The notes under the pieces: model-generated
The model's input: only the letters and a program-made list of their open reading frames with translations
Databases searched by the model: none
Told to the model about the DNA's origin: nothing
Program-made: the position numbers and the translations under genes
NCBI GenBank assembly: GCA_029339195.1
Contig: JAPTJF010000350.1
Coordinates: forward strand, 1 to 64,000
Source: Micractinium sp. NFX-FRZ
Lineage: Eukaryota > Chlorophyta > Trebouxiophyceae > Chlorellales > Chlorellaceae
Direction of reading: 5' to 3'
Length of the DNA: 64,000 bases
Shown: positions 22,501-32,728 of the stretch, in pieces
How the letters are laid out: the number at the start of each line of letters is the position of its first letter
Position numbering within the stretch: position 1 is the stretch's first letter

Positions 22501-25500
22501 TGCAGCAGCTAGTGGAACACTGCCAGGGAGACCCCGAGTGCGTGGGCTTTGTCCTCAAGCCGGGTGAGTGCTGCTCAACTGGGGCTGGATTGATCTGATG
22601 AGTAGGGAGAGAGAGAGTGGGGGCGGCCATAGAGTCGACCGCTGCCCCAGCACGCTGCAGCAGTGTGTGCTGCCCCCCTGCCACCCTGCAGCCTTGTGTG
22701 CTGTCCTCTGTCTTTCCGTGCGGGCGGGAGTGTCAAGGTGAGCACATACCACTGCTGCCTGGCCCCCTGCTGCAGGCGGGCTACACCTGTCGGCGCCCAG
22801 CGTCGGCATTTTTAAGCACGCCACCCGGCCAGACAAGATACTGTTCAATCCCACTGGGGTGTTGTATCTGCGGCAGGACACGGGCGGCTCGGGCCTGTCC
22901 AGTGGCGCGATTGCGGGGATTGCGGTCGGCGCCGCTGCTGCTGTGGCAGTGCTTGCGGCTGCGGCCTGGGCGCTGGTGCAGCGCCGCCGGCGTGCGGCCC
23001 AGCCGGCGGGCAGCAAGGCGACCGAGGGCAGCTGCAGCAACAGCAGCAGGCACGAGGATTGCGAAGCGGGGGGAGGCGAGAAGGCGCACACGGGCAGGCA
23101 GCTGCCGCCGGTGCCAGAGGCACAGCAGGCACAGCAGGCGCAGGTCACGCACCTGGCAAAGCACGCGACCTGGCTGTCCCGCAAGCCATCTGGCGGCCTG
23201 GTCTCGCCGTTCACCACCTCTGCAGCGGGTGCGGCCATCTTTGGGGCCGGCAGCGGCGAGTTGGCGATGCCGGCAGGCGCTGCCGCCGCCTTTGCCGCGC
23301 CTGCGCGGCCCGCGCCAGCGGGCAGCGCGGACAGCGTGCTGCCGCTATGCCCGGCGCGCAGCGGCATGCCACGCCCGGCGAGCAGCCAGCGCTCCAGCTT
23401 TGAGGATGGCAGCGCAGTCCTGGATCCCTCCTCTCCACCAGCCGCAGCCGCAGCAGCAGCAGCGGGTCTGGCGGCATCGGGGGCAGCGAATGGCAGGGCG
23501 GCCTCGGGCCGAGCGCGCTCTCCCTCCCTGGTGCCGCCGCCCACGCCCTCCGCCCTCGGCAGCCGCCATGGCAGCCCGCCTGCGCAGCCCTGGCTGCTCC
23601 AGCAGCAGCAGCACTTGCAGCAGCAGCAGCAGCTGCAGTTGCAGCAGCAGCCCTCGGGCGCGCTGGGGCTGCAGGGCCCCGAGCTGTCTGGCGCCCTCTG
23701 CAGCGCTGTGCTGGCGGCCCCCCTTGCTGAGCTGGTGCAGCACGTGGCGGCCCAGGATGTGCTGGCGGTGGGGAGTGCAGGAGGCACCACCAGCAGCGCA
23801 ACCTCGGACACGCCCCACGTCCCCGTGTCCGAGGACAACCTGCCGGCAGGCCTGCAGGAGTGGCTGGTGGACCCCTCGCAAGTGGAATACCTGCGCTGGC
23901 CAAACGGCAGGCTGCAGGAGCTGGGCACGGGAGCCAGGTGAGGCAGCTCCAGGGCAGCTGTGCAGCTGCGGACTGCGGCCAGGAGCGCACGGGCATGGGC
24001 GCCGGCGCCGGCGCCTGCGTCCCTGAACCTTTTTGCAAGTCCCTGCTTACTTGCTGATTTGCTGACTTGCTGTCGCTGCCGCTGACGTGCCCCAAAATCA
24101 ACCTCCCCTCCTCTCCTTTGAGCACTTTGAGCACCCTGCGTGCCCCGCCTGTCAGTGCCCCGCCTCCCTTCCTTGACGCTCTCCCCACACTTCTTCCTGA
24201 CGTCTTCCTGTGCCGCGTGTGCTGTGCAGCGCCCGCATCATCCGCGGCATGTGCAACAGCGATGTGAGTGCGCTCCCCGCCCCTATTAGTTACGAACACT
24301 CACCAAACCCAATTGCTCCAAACCGTTTCTCACGCAGCGCCCGCGTCATCCGCGCCATGTACAACGGCGAGGTGATTGCGGCCAAGGAGATTGAGATTGA
24401 GCGGAGCCCGGCGATGCAGGAGGCGTTCCTCACAGAGGCGCTGCGCCTGCAGGTGGGCTGGGCGGCAATGGGTGGCACTGGGTGGGCATGAATTGATGAA
24501 GATGTTGCGGTTGAGCATCCTGAGGCAGCCTGAGGCCAGCTGTCGGCGCTACTTGTTTAACACCTGCGCCCGCCAGCGGGCAGGCAGTGCTGGGTGGGGT
24601 GGTTGAATGAGCCATTGGCGGGCAGTGTTGGCAGGCTGCTGGGCTGTTTGAACTGCCCAGCTCAGCTGTAAGCTGTCATTGGCGCATGTGGTGCTGCGCT
24701 CGGGCCCGGCCCTGTCTCGGTGTCCACCACCGCTGCTGACGCAGCCCCCCTGTTTGCCCTGGCTCCTGCCCTCCCAGGTCTTGCCCCCTGCTTCTCCTGC
24801 CTCCCCTGCCTCACCACCCTCTCTGGCCCCTGTCCCCCGCATTCGCCTCTCCTTGCTCTGCAGTCGCTGCGGCACCCCCACGTGGTCAGCTTCTACGGCG
24901 TCATGATCCGGGAGGGGCGGGGAGTGGTGCTCATGGAGTATGCAGGTATGTGTGTAGGGTCGCATAGGGAGTATGCAGATATGTGTAGGGTCACATATGG
25001 AGTGTGCAGGTATGGACCGTGGCATGTATCAGCGTGCCCTAGTATGTGTGACCCAGGGCGGCAGCACTCGCACTCTGCATGCATGGGGCGGGCGGATGCA
25101 GCGCCCGCATGTGCTGCTAGGCCTATCAGGGGGCCTGACGAGGCCTTGCACTCTCGGCTGCTGCTGAATGCATCCCCCATGTCGTGCCTTTGCTTGCTCG
25201 ACTGCAGAGGGGCGGGACCTGCATTCTGCACTGGAGCTCAAGGCGGCGGGCAGCGAGCAGCGGCTGTTTGGGTGGCACCGGCGGGGGCGGCGGGTGGCCT
25301 ATGACGTCGCCAAAGCGCTCAACTACCTTCATGCCAAGGTGAGGGGCGGTGGTGCACATCCAGCAGGGGCAGCCAAGGAATCAGCAGCGGTGCCAGGCCC
25401 TAGGGTGGTGGTGCGGCAGGGGCGGGGGAGCAGGGGTGGGCAGAAAGGAGGCAGCGCGTGATTGGCAGCCATCTGACGTGTGCTCGTCCCTCACTTCTCT

Positions 25501-26874
25501 TCCCTATCTTGCCTTCACCCTCTTTTCGTGTGCCCCCTTGTGCCACCCCCACTTCAGAATGTGGTGCACATGGACGTGAAGAGCAGCAATGTGCTTCTCA
25601 CAGCGGCTGGCAGCGCCAAGCTGGCGGACGTCGCCTTCTCCCGCCTGCAGACCGGCACCTGCCTCTCCGACCTGCCCCTGGTGAGGGGATGCGGGTGGAC
25701 ATAAGCAAGTGACTTCAACACGTGGCTCGCCAGCTGGCCTGCTGTATGTTGCACGTGCTTGAACCGCCAGCGAGCTGCAGCGCGTGAAACTCGACCCAGT
25801 GTCGCCCCTGCCCCCCCTCCCCCTCCCCTCCCCTCCCCCAGATCGGCACATTCGCCTGGGTGGCTCCCGAGATCCTGCTGGGCGGGCAGGGCTGCACCAC
25901 CGCTGTGGACATTTATTCTTTCGGGGTGGTCATGTGGGTGAGTGGGAGGCCGTGTGCTGGCAGCGCCCCTTATGGTCAGCTTTCCCATGGGTTGTGGGTG
26001 CTGAGGGGGGCGGTGAGGACAGGGCAGGTCCAAACAGGGCCAAAGCAAGTGCCGTGGGAGCGCCTCACAGCTGGGTGCAGCACAGATGCTGCTCGTGGTG
26101 CACAGCGCTGACTCTGCTGCTCTGCCTGCCCTGGCTGCCCGCACGATGCCGGCCACCCTCCCTGCAGGAGATTGTGACCGGGCAGCGGCCCAAGCGTGGC
26201 CAGCTGCGGTCGCCCCGCGTGCCCGAGGAGTGCCCGCAGGCAAGCCCCATTGGATGTCGTGCATGCACCACGTGTGTGCAACGTGTGCGTGCAACATGTG
26301 CATGCATCGTGTGTGTGCATCATGTGCATGCAATTTGTGTCGGCATCGCGCCAGGCAGGCATGCCAGTGCCATCACTGCGCCCATCACCACCCACCAGCC
26401 CCTGGCTGTGCTCATTACGCCTTACCCGCGCCTGTGTATTCCTTATTCGTGCAGGCTGTGGCGGACCTGATTGATGCCTGCCTCAGCCAGGAGCCCGCTG
26501 AGCGCCCCACAGCCCAAGAGGTGTTGCACCGGCTGGGCGGCATGCTGGGGACCGACCGGCATGGCGGGCCGGGAGGGCGCGGCGCCGACAGGCGCAGCAT
26601 CGACAGGCCGCCTGCGCTGCCGCCGCCGGTGCCGGCGCCGGGCAGGCCGCAGGGTGCGTTGGAGCGGCAGCAGGAGGAGGCGGCGGTGCAGCAGCAGCAG
26701 TTTGGCGAACCTGCGGGGTCGCCGCAGCAGCAGCTGGGGCCACCCCACCCCGGGTCGCCTCAGCAGCTGGGGCCACCCCAACAGGAGGTGCAAGAGCAGC
26801 GCTCTGCGCCGCAGTCGCCGCAGCCTCTGAGGCCGCCCCTGCCCCCGCATGAGCAGCTGGGCCGCGGGAGCTGA
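19533..26874 (+). CDS. Receptor-like Ser/Thr kinase with cysteine-rich ectodomain
   Basis: Sixteen exons: 19533-19808, 19935-20061, 20228-20425, 20810-21215, 21437-21549, 21951-22044, 22221-22253, 22466-22563, 22776-23937, 24338-24452, 24864-24945, 25208-25338, 25558-25680, 25842-25937, 26168-26239, 26455-26874 (1,181 aa). A signal peptide (MSTQRRQTQLPLLLLCALHA...) precedes a Cys-rich ectodomain with PAN/Apple-like clusters (CSDACHNTSSCTYFQYC; CCRSCRAMEV...CNAFNFC). One membrane span (about 491-516) is followed by RRRR and a long Ala/Gln/Ser-rich linker. The kinase domain (about 830-1085) has a glycine loop LGTGASARV completed across the exon 9/10 junction, K852 in AAKEI, HMDVKSSN (catalytic D951, Arg of HRD replaced by Met), DVA in place of DFG (metal-binding D969 kept) and WVAPE. 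The intron after 26239 has a GC donor. The C-terminus is Pro/Gln-rich. Ligand and pathway are unknown. Confidence 0.85.
22141..22172. repeat. Alternating CG/TG tract in a receptor kinase intron
   Basis: Alternating purine-pyrimidine sequence (TGTGTTTACGCGCGCGCGCGTGTGTGTG), of the type able to adopt Z-DNA, inside the intron 22045-22220. Confidence 0.6.
22390..22465. repeat. CTGCC tetranucleotide-like array abutting an acceptor
   Basis: About 75 nt of CTGC units that forms the whole pyrimidine tract and the acceptor of the exon starting at 22466. Confidence 0.75.
24230..24263 (+). repeat. Diverged copy of kinase exon 10's start, with its own acceptor and donor
   Basis: Follows GTGCAG and reads SARIIRGMCNSD before a GTGAGT donor. 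The genuine exon at 24338 reads SARVIRAMYNGE. It is 34 nt long, so inclusion would shift the frame inside the kinase glycine loop region. Confidence 0.75.
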
Positions 26875-27453
26875 AGGCAAGGCTGCTGCTTGCCTGGCAC
26901 CACCAGACACAGAATGCACGCATTTGTACCTCCCCCCTTTTTGGACCTACCCATGGTGGTCACGCCCTCGTAGTATGCACCCAGTTTTCCCCAATATACA
27001 TGCAGTACATGCAGTACAATGCTCAGTGCACGCATGTGCATGCACTGCGACCAAGCAGGCACACACATCGCATGCGCTCCAAAAGTATACACGATGCACC
27101 CCCATCATTCAACCCCTGCCCGCCCTCCGGGCGCCAGACCACCCCACGTGACGGCACCCGGAACATCATCCTTCATCCTTCCTGCGCCGGTGCGTGAGCA
27201 CAGCATGCTCGTGCAAGTGCCGCACAAGAGCAACCCCGTGCGCATCCCGCACACCACACACCCATTGCGTCGTCATCTTCGTCGTCGTCATCACCCCTCC
27301 GGCCTGCACCCCGCACTGCCGTATCTTCCTCCCCTTTTCATCCCCTTCCTCAGCCCCTTTCATGCACGGCACATCCTCGCAACGCAAGCTGGCAGCATGG
27401 CGGTCCAGGCTGCGCTGCCAGCTGTGGCACACGTGACACGTGGAGATCCTAGA

Positions 27454-27458
27454 TGTAA
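27454..27458 (+). terminator. Poly(A) signal TGTAA, probably of the receptor kinase
   Basis: Sense-strand TGTAA 580 nt after the stop codon; it would imply a long 3' UTR. Confidence 0.35.
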
Positions 27459-27664
27459 TGCCACGGCTTTACAGCAGGGAGCGGCCGAGCCATGCCAGGC
27501 AGTAGACTGGGTGTGCACACATCTGAACTGGCCTGGCCATGTCAAAGTACGTCTGGAAAAGCCTACAGACCGCCAATACGTTGCTGCCGTGCTGTGTGCC
27601 GCCAGCGTGCCCCCTGCAGAGCCTGCGCTCGGCCCTGAGCCACAGCCAGTGCACTCAAGCTGGG

Positions 27665-27681
27665 TTAATAATCATTATTAA
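27665..27681. repeat. AT-rich perfect palindrome between tail-to-tail genes
   Basis: TTAATAATCATTATTAA has 8-nt perfect arms around one C. It sits within about 30 nt of almost pure A/T in otherwise GC-rich DNA, between two convergent genes. Confidence 0.7.
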
Positions 27682-27763
27682 CATTATTTCATGAATTTCA
27701 ACGACATTTGCGTCGGCGGTACGCCGCCCATCTACCCCTCTTGTCCAGCCAGGCACGCAGCCA

Positions 27764-29168
27764 TCACTTGCTGCGGGCATCAGGGGCCGCCATCTCCCGC
27801 ACCATGGCCGCCATGCTGGCCGCTGCAAACTTGCGCTGGAAGGCGCGCAGCAGGAGGTGGGTGGCGGTGGTGATCCAGGAGCCGGGGCGGGAGAGGGTGT
27901 AGATCTCGTACCATACTGCAGCACAGGGGGGTGGAGGGCACAGCTTCTTTGGATTGGGCTTGCTAGAGGACGTGGGGCCTGGCTGACAAGCGTGCTTATT
28001 TCTTGCAACACAATTTGCTGCGTCTCCAAAAACAAACCACTGATTACAAGTTCTTAGGCACACACTCACATACACACCTGAATCGTCCTCTTGGTTCCAG
28101 GCCACCGCAAAGCGCTCCTCCCCACAAATGGTGTGCCCCCTGAGCGTGGTGTGGCCATACGCGTACCGCCTCCCACGGGGCAGCCGCGCCGTCACCTGCT
28201 CCCCGCGCCCGCCGCTGCCCCGCGGCGGGGCCGCTGCCACTGCCGCGCCGCCGCTGCCGCTGCCGCTGCCGTCCCGTGCGCCGCCGCAGCTGGTGTGCAG
28301 CTGCGTGGTGCCCTTGGGGCGGGGCGCCGGTGGCGGCGCCCACGGTGGCAGCTGACCTCCCCTCAGCGCACACTCCTCCACAAAGCTGATGCGCAGCGGG
28401 CTACAGGTCCAGGCAAACAGCGTTTGTGCCGTGACCACCACGCCCGCCCCCTCCTTGACAGGTGGCGCGTTGGTGCGGGCCCAGCCCAGGTCAAAGTGGC
28501 GCCACTGCTGCAGCAGGCGCTGGGCCTTCTGGTAGCCTGCTCGTCCGCGGCCCACCTGGGTGCGGGGCAAGAGTTGTTGGAGGCGGGCAGCGGGCGGGAC
28601 GGCACCCCGTCAGGTGCTTGGCGAAATGAGGACGGCAGCGCCGCGGCTGTGGAGGGAGCAAACTTCGGAACCGGGCTGAGTCAGCACCAAGGCACAAACA
28701 TATATCTGCAGCAGAGAATGCTGTTAAGCGATTTTCCTGCTGCCCTCAACATCCTTTGACGCCCTCTGGCCCCTCACCTGCACTTTGTTGTGGTCTATCG
28801 TCCACCCCTCAGCCGCCACATCTGGCGGCAGCGGCGGTGCCGCCTGCGTGACGCCGACGTGTGGGAAGGTGAAGGGCAGCCTGCAGGCATCGAGTGGCAA
28901 TGCACCGCAGCCGCACTGCACTCATTCGAAGCATCATTCACATCTTAAGCACTCTAGCATGGGATGGCTCGCTTGCTGAGGCGCTGTCCAGGTGGGGCAG
29001 CGCCGGAGTGGTGCAACAGCGGGGCTGCAGTGCCTGGTCCTCTTCAGCGGCATCGGCACCAAGGCACTGCCCATCGCCAACTTGCCTTGCTGTGCTGGTC
29101 TCAACAGCTGCACGCTCGTCGCCGGTGGGCGGGCTGAAAAGGAAGAGGGGCCCCAGCTTGATCGTCAT
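27764..29168 (-). CDS. DUF1990 (UPF0548) family protein
   Basis: Four exons on the minus strand: 29168-29086, 28880-28778, 28555-28078, 27915-27764 (271 aa). Collinear with the DUF1990 family of plants and bacteria, whose function is unknown. Matching blocks are FTFPHVGVTQAAPPLPPD near the N-terminus, VGRGRAGYQKAQRLLQQWRHF (where the intron falls exactly before VGRG), YGHTTLRGHTICGEERFAV, and WYEIYTLSRPGSW near the C-terminus. A Gly/Pro/Ser-rich insert of about 50 residues interrupts the middle of the domain. Exon 1 ends in AGCAAG|GCAAGT, a GC-AG intron. It is head-to-head with mS35 (267 nt apart). Confidence 0.82.
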
Positions 29169-29435
29169 TTCGCAAGCAGGAAACTGGATGTCAATTGCCA
29201 AAGCCTGGACATGACACGATTGGCGCTGCAGGGCGCTGGGCGGCGCGCAAACACGCAAGCGAGCGTGGGTGGCGCAGCACGCCCGTCATGGCAGGCGTTA
29301 TTGAGCATCGGCGCATGCCAGAACTGCTGGTTACAATCGGAAGAATTCGACACAGCAGCAGCTGCCCTCTACCCCGCTCCTTGCCAGCAACAAGGAGTGC
29401 GCTGCCAGAGCTTCAGCTCTCCAGGTGCAGACGGG

Positions 29436-32355
29436 ATGCTTGCTACAACACTGAAGCGGCTAGCGAGCGCCGCGGGGCGCCCAGCCTTGGGGTTTGGCGC
29501 CCCCAGCATCACCGCAGCGGCAGCCGCTTGCAGTAGCAGTGGCAGCAGCAGCAGCGCCCTGTGGCTACGGGCCTTTGCCGATGATGCCGGCAGCACCGAC
29601 AAGCCAGCGGAGGAGGCCGCCGCTGCGCCGGCAGAGGGACCTGCGGCGGCGGCGGCGGCAGAGAGCGGCGAGCCAGCAGAAGCCACTGCAGCGGCGGCGG
29701 AGGAGGCCCCGCCGGTGCACGAAGCACTCATAGGTGGGCCATGACCGAGCAGCTGGCACTGTGCTTGCATGCCGCCTCCTCCTTGTCCTTTGCTTTGCCA
29801 CGGGCAGCCAGGCTGGGTTACCTGCTGCCGCCCACTTGGTTGCATGCGCACAAACCGTTACCATGCGCACCAACCGCATTGCCCCGCCGCCTGTCCGCCC
29901 CGTCCGCAGACTATCACGACGGCAGCGTCGTGCCCGCCGAGCTGTTCAGCAAGCGCCAGCTGGCGTGGATGGGGGTGGAGCAGCCCGAGAAGTACCGCCG
30001 CTTCCTGCCGCAGCTGTCCCGCAAGGAGCTGGGCTCTTTTGCGGACGAGTATGTGGACGAGGAGTTTGACGTGGAGGTGAGGTGGGCAGCGTGAAGGGCA
30101 ACGTGTTGGTGTGTGGGGCGCGGGGTGGGCCGGGGCTGCTGATGGGGGCTTGTGAGGGGGCGCCATGCTGTGCTGTGAAGCTTGCCCCACCACCTGCGTG
30201 ATGCCGACCCATGCCGGCCCATGCTGCGCTGCGCTGCGCTGTGCTGTGCTGTGCAGGCTGACCTGTACCCCGAGGTCCCCGAGGACAGCCCGCTCTACGA
30301 CCTGCGCGCCTCCATCCCAGAGATTTATGAGCCGTCGTGAGTGGGGTAGGGGGCGGCTAGGGAGGGTGTGGCTGTACTCGAGAGTGTGGCTGTCGGAGAA
30401 GCGGGGGGGCAAAGCAAGGCACCGCAGGGCCCCTCCCTGCCCCCCCCGCCTGCGCCCTGTTCCCTTGACAACCGGAGCCGGCTGCCTGAAGTTCACCCTG
30501 CCCCAACCAGCAGCAGCAATCCATTGTCATCCTGCTTGAATTGGCGGGCGCTCGCTGCTGGAGCGGCCGAGTCCTGCTCCACCAAGCAGCACCAGCATTC
30601 AAATGTGTGTGTTCCTCTGACACTGCAGGAGCCCGCTGCTGGAGCGGCTGCAGCGGCTGAAGGCGGCGCGCGCCCCCGACATGCCTCTGGAGCAGTTTGC
30701 TCGCGAGGTGCTGGGCATCGACGCGCCGGAGGACGAGCCGCCGCGGCCGGGTGCGCTGGGAAGCACTCTGCTGGGAGCTTGTGGGATGCAGGCTGCCCAC
30801 CTCTGGGTGCCAGGGGAGCTGGGGTGGACACGAGGCACCTGCTGGCTGCGCTGCGCTACCGGGGTAGGGGCCGGAGACGGGGGCGCCCCTGCGCATGGCC
30901 AGCCGCTCATGCTCTCCCCTCCCCTCCCTCGCCCCTGTCGCTGCCCCCGCAGGCGCGCAGCGCATCATCCGCTGGCAGATCCGCCACACCTACGTGGTGG
31001 GCGTGAACGAGGGGCACGCCTCCAACAAGAAGGTCAAGGCGTGGGTGCACCTGCGCGACCTGCAGCGGGAGCATGGCCTCACAGGTGGGTGTGGCACTTT
31101 ACTGCACAATTACAGGGGGTAGGTTGCGGGTGGGACAGGGGGCTCGGTGACACATCTGCAGCGGGAGCGTGGCCTCACAGGGTGGGCGAGACAATTTACT
31201 ACGCCTAACATTAGTAAAAATACTAGACATTTTGAGGGGCTAGGTTGCTGATGGGACAAGAAGGCCGGTGAGGGGGCCTGCAGCGGGGCACGGCCTCACA
31301 GGTGGGCAAGGTGTTAGTTCACAGGGGGCATGTTGCAGGTGGCAGGGTGGGTGGTGAGAGGCCTGCAGTGAGAGGCCTGCAGCGGGAGCATGGGATCACA
31401 GGGTGGGCATAGCACCAAGTCATGAGGCCAGGTTGCGGGTGGGACAGGGGGCCCGGTGACACATCTGCAGCGGGAGCATGGGCTCACAGGTGGGCACACC
31501 ACCCAAGTTGCAGAGGCGGCCAGGTTCCGTGGGTGGGACAGGGGTGCCGGTGAGGGACCGCAGTGGGAGCACTTGCGTTGTGGAAGTGGCTGAGGGAGGG
31601 CAAGAGTGGGCGGGAGGGTGGGTGGGGTCCCCTGCCTGCTGTGGGGCATGTTGCGTGTGTGCCTGTTCCTTTGCCTGTGCTGGCCCCCGCCAGCCCCGCC
31701 ACCCCGCGTCCCCAATCTGCCCACGCACGCTCCCCCTCACCCCGCACGCTCCTCCTGCACCCCGCCCACAGACGCGGCGCTGCAGCACATTGCGGCGGTG
31801 TGCGGGCCGCGCTACAACCCCGGCAAGGGGGAGCTCAAGCTGACGGAGGATCGGTACCCTCACCGGGAGGCCAACCGCGCGCACATCATGAAGGTGGGGT
31901 GGGCAGACAGTTAAACAGTAGCAGAGCAGCACACCGGAGAGACAGTAGTGTTGGCCATGCTGCTGCATTCTTTCAGCCCATTTGGCTGTGCACTCGTGCC
32001 GGGGTTGTGGGGCTGCATGTGGGGCGGAGGCGGGCCAGACATGCGCACATCCCGAGGTTGGTGGGTGGGTGGTGCAAGGGCTGTGCGTTCCAGCTTGTGT
32101 GGGGCGTATGGGGCAGTAGGAAGCAGGTCCGCACAGCAGCAGCACAGCCTGGTAGCGCTCTTGCTTCCCTCAGCACGCACCCAAAACCCACTCCTGCGCT
32201 CATCTCCTCCCATTCATTCACCTCTCTTCTCTCTCCTATCCCATGCAATGCAGATCATTTCGGATCTGGTGGAGGAGGGGCACCGCAAGTTCCCCGCCCC
32301 ACAGCAGCAGCAGGGGGAGGAGCAGCAGCAGCAGCAGCAGGATGCGGCGGCGTGA
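29436..32355 (+). CDS. MRPS35: Mitochondrial ribosomal small-subunit protein mS35
   Basis: Seven exons: 29436-29733, 29910-30076, 30257-30336, 30629-30750, 30953-31084, 31772-31893, 32254-32355 (340 aa). The first about 90 residues are a basic then Ala-rich stretch (MLATTLKRLASAAGRPALGF...) typical of a mitochondrial presequence. The mS35 domain follows, with ADLYPEVPEDSPLYDLR, RWQIRHTYVVGVNEGH, a segment starting LTEDRYPHREANRAHIMKI, and a Gln-rich tail. The protein belongs to the head of the mitoribosomal small subunit. Intron 5 (31085-31771) contains degenerate tandem copies of exon 5's own 3' end. It is head-to-head with the DUF1990 gene. Confidence 0.88.
31058..31580 (+). repeat. Intronic minisatellite derived from mS35 exon 5's 3' end and donor
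   Basis: The seed is the exon end CTGCAGCGGGAGCATGGCC followed by TCACAG and a GTGGGT donor (31061-31090). Diverged copies lie near 31157-31190, 31278-31310, 31377-31410 and 31465-31497, with a weaker one near 31552-31575. Spacing is roughly 90-120 nt. Several copies keep CACAG|GTGGGC as a potential donor. Linker sequence (GGTGGGACAGGGGGCCCGGTGA) repeats with them. Confidence 0.75.
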
Positions 32356-32728
32356 CCCGCCACTGTTTGCACAGCAGGGTGCGGCGGCGTGACCCGCCCC
32401 GGGCCCCTTGTGCTTGCACCCCTTGTGCCTGCCCTGTGTGCCGGCTCGTGAATTGTATATTCACATTTACAAATGCTACACACACAGCGGCTGTGGGTGA
32501 AGATTATGCATCAGTTACGTTCCAGAGCAGAGCAGGTGGTGAGGGCGGAAGAGGCGGGGTTGGGCGTCCTGCAGGGCGTTGAAACCCCGCGCCACGTGAA
32601 TCACCATGAAAGCACAAAGGGAGATGGACCGCGTTACGTTGAATGCAAGCCACAGCGTGCGCTGCCACATCGCGCCAGCGGCGCGCAGCCAGGGCCCGAG
32701 CGCGTCCCAGCACCGGCGTGCCGCCGCC
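32356..32728. other. Convergent 3' regions of mS35 and the FAS1 gene
   Basis: Tail-to-tail space with no coding pattern. A duplicated phrase, GCGGCGTGACCCGCC (32344-32358 and again around 32382-32396), repeats the mS35 stop codon context. A minus-strand poly(A) motif (TTACA on plus) lies at 32467-32471, suggesting overlapping 3' ends. Confidence 0.45.

Larger units (their letters stand above)
26875..27763. other. Convergent 3' regions of the receptor kinase and DUF1990 genes
   Basis: Tail-to-tail space. A TGTAA at 27454-27458 could end the receptor kinase transcript. A perfect AT-rich palindrome lies at 27665-27681. Open frames here have no family motifs. Confidence 0.45.

Noticed and set aside
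22555..23928. 457-residue open frame on the minus strand
   Set aside because: It is antisense to the long, low-complexity exon 9 of the receptor kinase; such frames arise from GC-rich Ala/Ser/Gln codons and it has no domain motifs.
23211..24299. 362-residue minus-strand open frame
   Set aside because: Also antisense to the receptor kinase exon 9 and composed of Arg/Ala/Pro-rich translation with no recognisable family.
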